Source: Dactylosporangium siamense (GTDB lineage: Bacteria; Actinomycetota; Actinomycetes; Mycobacteriales; Micromonosporaceae). From it: 64,000 bases of DNA. The translations under genes and the position numbers were made by a program. The stretch covers positions 1 through 64,000 of the forward strand of contig NZ_BONQ01000139.1 in assembly GCF_016862795.1 (NCBI RefSeq). The letters run 5' to 3'. The notes under the pieces are model-generated. The model searched no databases. It was not told the DNA's origin and saw only the letters and a program-made list of their open reading frames with translations. This document shows, piece after piece, positions 17,565 through 25,765 of the stretch (positions are counted from its first letter, which is position 1; every line of letters begins with the position of its first letter).

Positions 17565-18587
17565 GTGGCGTTGACGGTCGAGCTCGACGTGACGGACCTG
17601 GCCGCGACCCGGTTCGCGACCTCGCCGCTGTCGGAGACCGTGGCCTGCCTGCAGCAGCTCGGCGGGCACGAGCGGCGGGTCAGCACCCGCCCCTGGCTGC
17701 GCTGGGCGCGGGAGCAGCTGGCCCGCGACCCGGTCAACCTCGCCTGGACCTGGCCGCTGCTGGTCAACGGCCGGCCCACCTGGCCGGAGTTCCTGGTGCC
17801 GGCGCCGACCGGGCCGCATCCCACCGTCGAGGCGGAGCTCGCCGCGCTCCGGCAGACCCCGGCGCGGCAGGTGCGGGCCAGCCTGACCCGGGTCTTCGGC
17901 GCCGACCTGCCACCGGCGGCCGCGGCGCTCGCCGCCGACCCGGCCGAGGGGCTCCGCGGCATCGCCGGCGAGCTGCGCACCGCCCACCGGCGGCTCATCG
18001 CCCCGCACTGGCCGCGGCTGCGGGCGATCCTGGACGCGGACGTCCTGCACCGCGCGGAACGGCTCGCCACCGGTGGCGCGGAGCGGCTCTTCACCGGCCT
18101 GCATCCCGAGGTGCGGTGGCGGGACGGCCGGCTGATGCTGGTCGGGCGGCGCTGGCCGGTCGAGGTCACGGTGCGGCACGCGCCGCGCGGGCTGGTGCTC
18201 ATCCCGGTGGCGCTCGGCCAGCCGCACGTGTCCATCAAGCAGCACACGTCGACGCAGACCACGGTGCGGTACCCCGCCCGGGGGACGGTGCGCCTGAGCG
18301 TCGAAGCCGAAGCGCCGGATGCCGTGGCGCGGCTGCTGGGCCGGGCGAAGGCACACATCCTGGAGGTGCTGCGCGCCCCCACGACGACCACCGAACTCGC
18401 TCGCGCGCTGGGGGTCACCCCGAGCGCGGTGTCGCAGCATCTCGCCGTGCTGCGCGACTGCGGGCTGGTCCAGGGGCGGCGGGCCGGCCGGACGGTGCTG
18501 TACCGCACCACCGCGCTCGGCACGGCACTGCGCGCCGGGCCGTTGCCGGCCCGGCGCGGTGACGGTGCTTTACGACCAGGACGCTGA
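17565..18587 (+). CDS. ArsR-like winged-helix regulator with N-terminal DUF5937-type domain
   Basis: 340 residues. The C-terminal ~80 residues form an ArsR-type winged helix (ILEVLRAPTTTTELARALGVTPSAVSQHLAVLRDCGLV). The N-terminal ~240 residues match the actinobacterial DUF5937-type domain (VELDVTDLAATRFATSPLSETVACL), whose ligand is unknown. No metal-binding CxC of classical ArsR is seen. It is divergent from the MFS gene at 17500, which is its likely target, and the start seems leaderless. Its last 18 bp overlap the convergent protease gene. Confidence 0.85.
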   Translation: MALTVELDVTDLAATRFATSPLSETVACLQQLGGHERRVSTRPWLRWAREQLARDPVNLAWTWPLLVNGRPTWPEFLVPAPTGPHPTVEAELAALRQTPARQVRASLTRVFGADLPPAAAALAADPAEGLRGIAGELRTAHRRLIAPHWPRLRAILDADVLHRAERLATGGAERLFTGLHPEVRWRDGRLMLVGRRWPVEVTVRHAPRGLVLIPVALGQPHVSIKQHTSTQTTVRYPARGTVRLSVEAEAPDAVARLLGRAKAHILEVLRAPTTTTELARALGVTPSAVSQHLAVLRDCGLVQGRRAGRTVLYRTTALGTALRAGPLPARRGDGALRPGR

Positions 18588-20099
18588 CGCCCAGTCGTCG
18601 CTGGACCAGTAGTGGCCGGACCAGTAGTGCCCGGACCAGTAGTGACCCGACCAGTAGTGCCCGGACCAGTCGGGGTCGGTCCACGTCGTGGCGCCGTTCC
18701 ACGGCTTGCCGGTCCACGTCGCCGCAGCCCACGTCTTGGACGCCCAGGAGGTGCCGGTCCAGCCGTCGCCGGCGACGCGGTAGCCCATCCAGGTCCCGCC
18801 GGACCAGCTGGTCACGGCGGCGCTGCGCTCGGACCAGGTGGTGGTGTTGAGCGCGCCCCAGACGGTGTTGTCGCCGCTGAGGGCCACGTTGTCGCGGACC
18901 AGGCGGCTGGCGCCGCGGGCGTCGTCGAGCTTGCCGGTGCCGGTCGAGCGGTTCCAGCCGGTCGCGTACAGGTTCTGCGAGGCGAGCGCCGCGTTGAGGT
19001 TCAGCGCCTTGATGTTGCGCTGCATCGCCAGGCCCGAGACGAAGCTGGCCGACGTGGTCAGCACGGTCTTGACCTGGTCCGGGGTGAGCGTCGGGCGGGC
19101 CTGCAGCAGCAGCGCGACCGCCGCGGAGGTGACCGCGGCCGCCTGGGAGCTGCCGCTGCCGCGCAGCAGGGTCGTGCCCACCTTCGCCGACGGGTACGTC
19201 AGGTCCACATTGGACCCCGGATCGGCGAGGGACACAATGGACTCACCGGGGGCGAGGACGCTGACGCTGCGGTTGGTGCCGCCGATCGTGGTGAACGAGG
19301 CGAAGTCGTCGTCGGCGGCGGTCGCGGTGCCCTTGGTGGTGCTGGCGGCGACCGCGATGACGGCCGGGTCGCTGGCCGGGTCGCTGACGACGGTGTCGCT
19401 GTTGCCCTCGTTGCCGGCCGCGGCGACGACCACGATGCCCTTCAGCCAGGCCTGCTCGACCGCGTACTGCACCGGGTCGGACCACGAGTTCGGGGTGCCG
19501 CCGGTGCCGTAGGAGATGTTGATGACCCGGATCGGGTTGGCGGGGTCGTCGTTGCGGTGGGCCACGACCCAGTCGATCGCCGCGATCATCTGCGACACGT
19601 CGACCGCGCCGTTGGCCGTGCCGACCTTGATGGACGTCAGCTTCGCCTTCGGCGCGATCCCGACGGTCCCGGTCGAAGGGTCGTTGCCGACGATGATGCC
19701 GGCCATGTGGGTGCCGTGCCCGTACGTGTCGAGGTAGCGCAGGTCCGGGTCCTGCGACTCGAACGACAGGTCGGGGCCGTTGACGATCTGCGTGGCAGGC
19801 AGCCCGTCGACGGGGGCGACGCCGGTGTCGATGAGCGCGACGCCGACGCCGGCCCCGGTCAGCCCGGCCGCCGCGCCCGTGGACGCGTTGATGGACGCGC
19901 GCACCGCGGCGAGGGTGGTGCCACCGCTGCCGGTGCTGCTGCCGAGCCAGGCGCTGGAGGCCCAGCCGCCGTCGCCGACGGTGTGGTGGGTGGGTGCCGC
20001 GGCGGCGCCGAGTCCGGCGACGGCAGCGGCTGCGGCCGCGAGGGCCGCCACGATCCGGCGTCCTGCCGCCGCCCGCCGCCGCAAGGCAGATCTAGGCAT
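18570..20099 (-). CDS. Secreted subtilisin-like (S8) serine protease with WSGHY repeats
   Basis: 509 residues. A long Arg-rich N region and Ala-rich signal sequence (~1-40) precede the catalytic domain, with Asp near 90 (VALIDTGV), His near 128 (YGHGTHMAG) and Ser near 315 (GSGSSQAAA). The C-terminal ~110 residues are rich in W, G, S and T and end in tandem WSGHY units. GGAG lies 6 nt before ATG 20099. The catalytic triad is complete, so activity is expected. Similar Trp-rich tails occur in actinobacterial S8 proteases and may act in folding or wall/substrate binding. Confidence 0.88.
   Translation of the reverse strand: MPRSALRRRAAAGRRIVAALAAAAAAVAGLGAAAAPTHHTVGDGGWASSAWLGSSTGSGGTTLAAVRASINASTGAAAGLTGAGVGVALIDTGVAPVDGLPATQIVNGPDLSFESQDPDLRYLDTYGHGTHMAGIIVGNDPSTGTVGIAPKAKLTSIKVGTANGAVDVSQMIAAIDWVVAHRNDDPANPIRVINISYGTGGTPNSWSDPVQYAVEQAWLKGIVVVAAAGNEGNSDTVVSDPASDPAVIAVAASTTKGTATAADDDFASFTTIGGTNRSVSVLAPGESIVSLADPGSNVDLTYPSAKVGTTLLRGSGSSQAAAVTSAAVALLLQARPTLTPDQVKTVLTTSASFVSGLAMQRNIKALNLNAALASQNLYATGWNRSTGTGKLDDARGASRLVRDNVALSGDNTVWGALNTTTWSERSAAVTSWSGGTWMGYRVAGDGWTGTSWASKTWAAATWTGKPWNGATTWTDPDWSGHYWSGHYWSGHYWSGHYWSSDDWASASWS
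18603..18672 (-). repeat. 15-bp tandem repeats encoding WSGHY
   Basis: Four to five copies of a 15-bp unit (ccggaccagtagtgc on the + strand) encode successive WSGHY pentapeptides, followed by WSSDDWASASWS at the protease C terminus. Copies are nearly identical at DNA level, implying recent expansion. Confidence 0.8.
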
Positions 20100-20173
20100 G
20101 AGGTGCTCCGTTCCTGCCGCTGATGATCAGCGACGCGTGCTCCACGATGACCCGTCGCGGCCGGGAAATCACT

Positions 20174-20202
20174 GGCCGTGAGCCCTCTCGGGCCGCACGG
20201 CC
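20174..20202 (-). terminator. Hairpin between the unknown operon and the protease gene
   Basis: Nested perfect stems GGCCGTG...CACGGCC (7 bp) and GCCC-tctc-GGGC form a stable hairpin ~180 bp after the leftward stop at 20380 and upstream of the protease start. No U-tract is present, as is usual for actinobacterial terminators. Confidence 0.5.
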
Positions 20203-20379
20203 GCCGGATCTGCCCGACCATCCGACGCGATGTCAGGTGGTGACCGTCGCACCGCACCCGTCCCGCACCCGTCCGGCCACCGTTCGAGCAAGGAGGCGAG
20301 ACTCAGATGTCGAGGAGGGCGGCGTCGTGCCGGACGTCCTCGTGGTCCGGTGGCAGCGCCAGGTAGGGCAGGAACGCCC

Positions 20380-20937
20380 TCATTGATGGGCGCGGCCCAG
20401 GGCGTGATCGGCGAGGATGCGGTTGTGGCCGCGGGCGAACAGCACCCGGCCCGAGCCCATCACCCGCTCGGCGAGCGCCTGCGCGGCCTCGGCCACGACC
20501 GGGTCGCGCAGCACCGCGGCGATCTCGTCGTAGGGGCCGCGGACCATCATCTGGTCCTCGCCCGCGCCGTAGTACTGCGAGTCCACGAACTGCAGGTGCG
20601 GGTAGCGACGGGCGGCCTTCGACCGGCCGCCGAAGCCGGACTCCAGGGCGGAGCGTTCGACGATCATCAGCGCGTCGACCGGCGACCCGGGAGTCTTCGG
20701 CAGCGTCTGGTAGATGACGACGATGTCGGTGGCCCGCATGGTCAGCGCGGACAGCCGGCCCGGAGTGGTGCCCGGCAGGCAGGACAGCGCCCAGTACTCG
20801 CCCTCGGTGGCCGCCGCCTCGGGCAGCGCCGCGGCGACGTAGGCGGTGGCGACCTCGACGACGGGCGTGAAGAACTCGCCCCGGGCGAGGCGGTCGTACT
20901 TGCGTTGCATCGTCATGCCGCTGCTGGGTCTGCGCAT
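20380..20937 (-). CDS. Protein of unknown function, last gene of the leftward operon
   Basis: 185 residues, not recognised. It starts with a basic segment (MRRPSSGMTMQRKYDRLARGEFFTP) and contains a compact alpha/beta-like domain (EYWALSCLPGTTPGRLSALTMRATDIVVIYQ) with no signal peptide or membrane segment. ATG 20937 shares one base with the stop of the upstream gene (TGATG), so the two are coupled and probably functionally linked. It may belong to the biosynthetic cluster's leftward operon or be its flanking neighbour. Confidence 0.7.
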   Translation of the reverse strand: MRRPSSGMTMQRKYDRLARGEFFTPVVEVATAYVAAALPEAAATEGEYWALSCLPGTTPGRLSALTMRATDIVVIYQTLPKTPGSPVDALMIVERSALESGFGGRSKAARRYPHLQFVDSQYYGAGEDQMMVRGPYDEIAAVLRDPVVAEAAQALAERVMGSGRVLFARGHNRILADHALGRAHQ

Positions 20938-21578
20938 CAGGAAGTCCCACCCCCGAGCGTGATGAAGACGTAGGTGTACTCGTCGAGGACCTTCGCCAGC
21001 GAGACGCCGGGGCGGCCGAGGTGCGCGGGCAGTGCGGCGTCGTCGATGCCGGTCGAGGCGACCAGGTCCGCGGCCCAGGCGCGGCCGAGCGTCAGGTGGC
21101 GGGTGAAGGCCGCCCCGTCCCTGGCCCCGTGCAGGGTGACCGCGATCGCGGCGTCCCAGGGCATCACGGTGTCCGGGCGCAGCGCGTAGAGGGCCTTGGC
21201 GGCCGCCGTCGGTCCCAGCGTGCGGCTGGGACCGGCCGGGGTGGCGGCGAGGGCCGCGTAGGCGGTGCCCAGCAGCGCGAGGTCGTCGTCGGCGGCCAGC
21301 CGCAGCGACCCGGTCGGCAGGGTGGCGCCGAACGCGTCCCACCAGGCCGCGGTGCCGGCGTCGAACACGTCGGGCTCGCCGTCGCGCGGGTACCGGATCC
21401 GGCAGCCCCACGAGTTGAGCCAGCGGTGCAGGAGGTGGCGGTGGTCCGGCCGGTCGAGATCCGGACCCGGCGCGGTCCGCGCGACGAACTCGTGCCAGGT
21501 CCGGTCCACGTTGGCGTAGCCGTTGAAGACCCCGACGGAGTGGGCGAGCCGGTCCGGGGTCGGAGCCTCCAGGATCAC
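20937..21578 (-). CDS. Protein of unknown function
   Basis: 213 residues, no signal peptide. Conserved-looking stretches are HRWLNSWGCRIRYPRDG, FDAGTAAWWDAFGATLP and GPTAAAKALYALRPDTVMPWDAAIA; the last recalls a helix-hairpin-helix region of DNA-glycosylase-like folds, but this is weak. Its start overlaps the antiporter stop (ATGA) and its stop overlaps the next gene. Position within a chain of coupled genes suggests co-expression with the antiporter and ATP-grasp ligase. Function not assigned. Confidence 0.7.
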   Translation of the reverse strand: MILEAPTPDRLAHSVGVFNGYANVDRTWHEFVARTAPGPDLDRPDHRHLLHRWLNSWGCRIRYPRDGEPDVFDAGTAAWWDAFGATLPTGSLRLAADDDLALLGTAYAALAATPAGPSRTLGPTAAAKALYALRPDTVMPWDAAIAVTLHGARDGAAFTRHLTLGRAWAADLVASTGIDDAALPAHLGRPGVSLAKVLDEYTYVFITLGGGTS

Positions 21579-22918
21579 GCCGCCGATCCTACCGGGACCG
21601 AGGCGGGCGAATCGTCACGGTCGAGGCCGAGTCGCACCTCGCGGTCGTGCTCGTCCTGGGTCGTCGCGACGCGGCCGAGGGTGTAGCGCAGCATCGGCGG
21701 TGCCATCACCGAGGTGGCGAGGGCGACCAGCACGATGATGGTGTAGCCGGTGGTGTCGACGACACCGACCCGCAGCCCGACCGAGGCGACCACGATCTGC
21801 ACGATGCCGCGCGCGTTGAGCCCGGCGCCGAGGCTCAGGGCGTGCCACCGGTCCAGGCCGATCATGCTCGCGCCGGCGTACGCGCCGCCGAACTTGCCGG
21901 CGACGGCGACGGCGAGGACCACGATCGCCGACAGGGCGACGACCGGATTGCCGAGCAGGGTCAGGTCCATCCGCAGGCCGGCGGTGGCGAAGAAGACCGG
22001 GGCGAAGACGCCGAGGACGACCGTGCGCAGCGAGGCGAGCCTGGCCGGCTCGACGAGCCTGGTGGAGCTGATCGCGATGCCGCACAGGAACGCGCCGAGC
22101 ACCGCCTCCATCTTCAGCGCCTGGGTGCCGGCCGCGGCCAGCAGGATCAGCACCGCGACGACGCCGACGACAGCGCCCTGGTCGGTGACCCGTAGGACGA
22201 CGCGCAGCACAGGCCGCAGCACCAGCGCGGTGAAGAGCAGGATGCCCACGAGGGTGGCCACGCTGAGCGTGACCGCGCCGGTGCTGACGCCGACGGTGGC
22301 CATGGTGGTGACGACCGCGAGCAGGAGCCAGCCGACGGCGTCGTCGACCCCGGCCGCGATCAGGATCAGCTGGCCGAGGTCGCGGTGCAGGATGCGCAGG
22401 TCGGTGAGGATCTTCGCGATCACCGGGATCGCACTGACGCACAGGGCGACGCCGATGAAGCCGGCGAACACCACCCGGTCGCCGCCCGCCGGCATGATCA
22501 CCGCCGGCAGGAGCAGGCCGCAGGCGATGCCGAGCCCGAGCGGGATGACCAGGCTGGTCAGGCTCACCACGCCGGCCCGCGGGCCCTGCCGGCGCAGCAG
22601 GCCGACGTCCAGGCACATGCCGGCGACGCCGACGAGCAGCAGCATGCCGACCTGCCCGACGGCGTCGAGCATGTTGAACTGGCCGGCCTGGTGCGGGAAC
22701 AGCCACCCGGCCACCGGCGGGGAGAGGTGGCCGAGGACCGACGGTCCGAGCACCACGCCGGCGAAGAGCTCACCCACGATGGCGGCCATGCCCAGCCGGG
22801 TCGCCAGCCGGCCGAGCAGGATGGCGGCCAGCAGCAGGACGGCGACCTGGGTCAGGAACACCAGCAGGGTGGCGGCCGCCGCCGGCGGCATCGGGCTGGA
22901 GGCGAGCACGCTTCCCAT
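21575..22918 (-). CDS. Monovalent cation:proton antiporter (CPA2 family)
   Basis: 447 residues with about twelve to thirteen membrane helices. Hallmarks are the N-terminal GMAAIVGELFAGVVLGPSVLG and, in the core, LIAAGVDDAVGWLLLAVV with the paired acidic residues that carry ions in KefB/NapA-type exchangers. No C-terminal TrkA-N domain. ATG 22918 overlaps the ATP-grasp stop (TAATG). Placement inside a biosynthetic operon suggests a role in product export or self-protection driven by proton flux, although ion homeostasis is equally possible. Confidence 0.85.
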   Translation of the reverse strand: MGSVLASSPMPPAAAATLLVFLTQVAVLLLAAILLGRLATRLGMAAIVGELFAGVVLGPSVLGHLSPPVAGWLFPHQAGQFNMLDAVGQVGMLLLVGVAGMCLDVGLLRRQGPRAGVVSLTSLVIPLGLGIACGLLLPAVIMPAGGDRVVFAGFIGVALCVSAIPVIAKILTDLRILHRDLGQLILIAAGVDDAVGWLLLAVVTTMATVGVSTGAVTLSVATLVGILLFTALVLRPVLRVVLRVTDQGAVVGVVAVLILLAAAGTQALKMEAVLGAFLCGIAISSTRLVEPARLASLRTVVLGVFAPVFFATAGLRMDLTLLGNPVVALSAIVVLAVAVAGKFGGAYAGASMIGLDRWHALSLGAGLNARGIVQIVVASVGLRVGVVDTTGYTIIVLVALATSVMAPPMLRYTLGRVATTQDEHDREVRLGLDRDDSPASVPVGSAA

Positions 22919-24189
22919 TACTGGTCGTCTCCGCTCTCGAAGATCGGGTCCACGTCGACCTCGACGGCCGCGGCCGCCGCGTCGAGTGCGGCGTCGCATT
23001 CCTCGGGGGACCCGGCGCGGCAGATGACGTAGGCGAACCGGGCGATGTAGTCGTGCGGGGGCAGCCGCAGCACGGCGCCGGGCTCGACCATCGCGACGGC
23101 CTCCTCGAGGCCGGGCACGTCGCCTGGCGCGGGCAGGCGGATGTCGAGGATCCGCCCGTCGACCGGCGGGTTCAGGAATCTGATGCCGACCGTGCCGGTG
23201 GTGCGCGTGCGGGTCAGGTCCGGCCCGAGGCCGGTGGCGAGGTCGACGGCAACGAACGCGGGATCGATGCCGGTGGCGAGCTTGCCGATGTACGGGATGA
23301 GGTCGCCGCCGAGCCGCGCGTTGACCTCGATGATCGCCGGGCCGCGGTCGGTGAGCCGGATCTCGGTGTGGGTGATGCCGTCGCGGACCCCGACGGCGCG
23401 GTGCGCCTCGGTCAGCACGCGCAGGATCTCGGGGTCGCGCAGGAGCGGGTCGTCGACGCTGACCGTGTGTCCGATCTCCTCGAAGTACGGCGGCGCGCCG
23501 ATGCGCTTGCGGGCCAGGAAGAACGGCTGGTACTCGCCGCGGTGCAGCGCGCCGTCGACGCTGATCTCGGGGCCTTCGAGGTACTCCTCGACCAGCACGC
23601 CGCCCTCGTACGCGGGGGCGCCGGTGTGGCTGGCGGCCTCCGCCACGGTGAAGGCCGCCTCGATCTCGCCGGCGTCGGCGGCCCGGACCACGCCGATGCT
23701 CGCGCCGCAGCCACGGGGCTTCACCACCACCGGGTAGCCGAACCCGGCCGCGGTCTCGACCGCCTCGGCCAGGGTGGTGACGTAGGCGAACCGCGGCTGG
23801 GGGAGCCCGGCGGCGGTCAGCGCAAGGCGGTTGCGGTGCTTGTTGCGGCAGTTCTCGACGCCGTCCACGGACAGGCCCGGCAGGCCGAGCGCCTCGGCGA
23901 TGTGCGCGGCGGTGACGACGAGGGTCTCGTCGTAGGTGAACACGCCCGTGACCCGGTGCTCCGCGGCGATCTCCTGGGCGGTCTTGACGAGGAGCTCCCG
24001 GTTGGGGATGAGACGCTCCTGGTCGACCAGCGGGACGACGGAGGTGTGCCGCACGTAGGGCCGCTGCCACGTGTTCGGCGCGCCGTCGAGCAGCCACAGG
24101 GGTTGCCGCCGGCTGGCCGAGTCGAGCAGGTACTCCCGGTAGGTTTGTCGGGCGCTGCCGACAACGAGGACGACACCTTCACGGTCCAT
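22918..24189 (-). CDS. ATP-grasp ligase 1
   Basis: 423 residues of the ATP-grasp amide ligase superfamily (carnosine-synthase/L-amino-acid-ligase-like). It shows the Rossmann-like N-terminal domain (VVLVVGSARQ), the lysine/glycine loop YPVVVKPRGCGASIGVV near 150-165 and the metal site EVNARLGGDL near 286, with Glu and Asn intact. Such enzymes activate a carboxylate as acyl phosphate and form an amide with an amine donor. ATG 24189 follows AGAGG. It shares an operon with the NTF2-like protein upstream and the antiporter downstream. It is one of three ATP-grasp ligases likely to assemble the pseudopeptide. Confidence 0.88.
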   Translation of the reverse strand: MDREGVVLVVGSARQTYREYLLDSASRRQPLWLLDGAPNTWQRPYVRHTSVVPLVDQERLIPNRELLVKTAQEIAAEHRVTGVFTYDETLVVTAAHIAEALGLPGLSVDGVENCRNKHRNRLALTAAGLPQPRFAYVTTLAEAVETAAGFGYPVVVKPRGCGASIGVVRAADAGEIEAAFTVAEAASHTGAPAYEGGVLVEEYLEGPEISVDGALHRGEYQPFFLARKRIGAPPYFEEIGHTVSVDDPLLRDPEILRVLTEAHRAVGVRDGITHTEIRLTDRGPAIIEVNARLGGDLIPYIGKLATGIDPAFVAVDLATGLGPDLTRTRTTGTVGIRFLNPPVDGRILDIRLPAPGDVPGLEEAVAMVEPGAVLRLPPHDYIARFAYVICRAGSPEECDAALDAAAAAVEVDVDPIFESGDDQ

Positions 24190-24202
24190 GGCCAGGAACC
24201 TC

Positions 24203-24586
24203 TCAGTTGGGGGCGACGTAGTAGTAGCGGCGGTAGCCGAGCAGCAGCCCGAAGTCCGACAGCGTGAAGACGTCGACGAACTCGACGTCGACGGGCGGGC
24301 GGACGAAGCGGCCGGTGACGACGATGCTGTCGCCGTCGGCGATGATCCGGTCGAGCAGGTGCCGGCCGGGTGGTCCGGTGACCTCGGCGTGCAGGCGCTG
24401 CACCTGCACACGACCCCGGCCCTGGGCCGCGTCCGGCCGGCGCACCTGGACGTTGTCGTCCAGCAGCGAGCCGTACGCGTCCAGGTTCCCGGCGTCCAGG
24501 TAGTCGTAGGACAGCCGGACATGGTCGACGCCGATCGACGTGACGGCCGCGGTCCGTGCCGGTCGCCTTGCGCCATAGCCGGCCAT
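24203..24586 (-). CDS. SnoaL/NTF2-like small protein
   Basis: 127 residues with an NTF2/SnoaL-like profile: a helix start (VRLSYDYLDAGNLDAYGSLLDDNVQVRRPDAAQGRG) followed by the beta-sheet with RFVRPPVDVEFVDVFTLSDFGLLLGYRRYYYV. ATG 24586 has GGAGG 8 nt upstream. Members act as cyclases, isomerases or ligand-binding partners in secondary metabolism. It is the first gene downstream of the GTGATAG repeats, so it heads the operon containing ATP-grasp 1. Exact chemistry unknown. Confidence 0.75.
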   Translation of the reverse strand: MAGYGARRPARTAAVTSIGVDHVRLSYDYLDAGNLDAYGSLLDDNVQVRRPDAAQGRGRVQVQRLHAEVTGPPGRHLLDRIIADGDSIVVTGRFVRPPVDVEFVDVFTLSDFGLLLGYRRYYYVAPN

Positions 24587-24660
24587 GTCAGGTCCTCCGA
24601 TCGGTGTACGGCCCAAATCAGAGCCCCGTGCTGTCACAGTGCGGGAGGGCGCCAACCGTG

Positions 24661-24680
24661 CGTTATCACGGCGCTATCAC
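24661..24680 (-). promoter_or_regulatory. Direct repeats GTGATAG/GTGATAA, putative SARP-type site
   Basis: Read on the minus strand, GTGATAG (24680-24674) is followed 11 bp later by GTGATAA (24669-24663), about 80 bp upstream of the NTF2-like gene's ATG. A 13-bp stretch, CGTGATAGCGCCG, is identical to one in the repeat array at 45767-45779. Heptamers one helical turn apart are typical SARP targets. A clear -10 at the expected distance was not found here. Confidence 0.6.
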
Positions 24681-24733
24681 GCCGGGTGGCGGTGCGGTCC
24701 GCCCCGCCACCCGGCGCCCGATGCAGCAACGGC

Positions 24734-25765
24734 TCAGAACACGACGCGGGCGGTCGCGGAGGCCCGGGAGTCGCGCGACTTGCGGATGTCCCGGGTGATG
24801 TTGACGCGGCGCAGCCAGCGGTCCCGGCCGTCGAAGTTGGCCTTGAACGGCTGCCGGCCGTGCACCGCCCGGTAGTTGTCGACGAACATGATGTCGCCGG
24901 GCTCGAGCACGACCCCCCGCAGGTGCTTGTCGACCTCGGCCATGAACGCGTCCAGGGCCGCCACCGCGAGGGGATCGTCGATGTCCCGTTCGATCGCGTC
25001 GGAGTCGAGCCGGATGTACGGCGCCGACGGGTCGCCGAACAGGACCGCGGTCTTCTCCGGGTTGCGGCAGATCTCCTCGATCCGTGCGTAGCTGCGGGCG
25101 ACCGCGGCCTCGGTCCCCGGCGCGACCACCATGTTCGGGTCGCGGTTGACGGGCAGGTGCGCGTCGTCCGGACGGAACACGAACCGCTGCTCGAAGAGCA
25201 CCTTCGACACTTCCTCGGCGATCGGCACCTCGTCCATGCACGCGAGCATCGTCGCGGTGCGGTCGGGGTTGCGCATGCACATGAGGCCGATGTAGTCGGC
25301 GCGGTACGGGTGGAACGCGTCCTCGGTGTGCCACAGCAGCTCGCTGGTGCTGCCGGAGTTGATCTGGCGGTCCTCGTCGCCCTTGATCGGCACCACCTCG
25401 TTGACCAGCCGGCCGCCCTGCTGGCTCGACCAGCAGAACACGTCGCCCAGCAGCGTCGCGCACAGGATGAAGAAGAACTCCTCGCGGACCGTGCCGGACT
25501 GCCGCAGGGTGTCCGCCCAGTGCTGCGGCGTGTCACCGATGCGGTCGTCGTCGACCTCGAAACCACTGACCAGCAGGGCGCCCGAGGTCTCCTGGTGGCG
25601 CAGCCTGTGCGCGGTCGCCCGCAGGCGTTCGGGCATGCGCTGCGCGTAGAGGGTCACGCGGCGCAGAAACGCGGCGTCGTTGGCGTCGGGGAACGTGTCG
25701 ATCAGCTCGGCGAGGATCGCCTCGACCTCCGCACACTCGGTCGGGCTCAGGCGGACTTCCAGCAC
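24734..25765 (-). CDS. VioC-like Fe(II)/2-oxoglutarate arginine hydroxylase
   Basis: 343 residues, strongly resembling the arginine beta-hydroxylases VioC/OrfP of the clavaminate-synthase-like group: LSPTE start, GDVFxWxxQQGGRLVNEVVPIKG, and the iron ligands H146-x-E148 (HTEDAFHPYRADYIGL) plus distal His302, with R316 positioned for 2-oxoglutarate. The HxE rather than HxD facial triad is a feature of this subfamily. GTG 25765 lies inside the upstream gene (19-bp overlap) but gives the N terminus expected from VioC. The likely substrate is L-arginine or a close relative; site and stereochemistry of hydroxylation cannot be read off. Confidence 0.88.
   Translation of the reverse strand: MLEVRLSPTECAEVEAILAELIDTFPDANDAAFLRRVTLYAQRMPERLRATAHRLRHQETSGALLVSGFEVDDDRIGDTPQHWADTLRQSGTVREEFFFILCATLLGDVFCWSSQQGGRLVNEVVPIKGDEDRQINSGSTSELLWHTEDAFHPYRADYIGLMCMRNPDRTATMLACMDEVPIAEEVSKVLFEQRFVFRPDDAHLPVNRDPNMVVAPGTEAAVARSYARIEEICRNPEKTAVLFGDPSAPYIRLDSDAIERDIDDPLAVAALDAFMAEVDKHLRGVVLEPGDIMFVDNYRAVHGRQPFKANFDGRDRWLRRVNITRDIRKSRDSRASATARVVF

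Noticed and set aside
15354..18562. Very long overlapping frames on both strands
   Set aside because: They cross the TauE, MFS and ArsR genes, all of which show family motifs in other frames.
18603..18672. Regular 15-bp repeats resembling a miniature CRISPR or VNTR array
   Set aside because: No spacers: the repeats are contiguous and encode WSGHY units of the protease.
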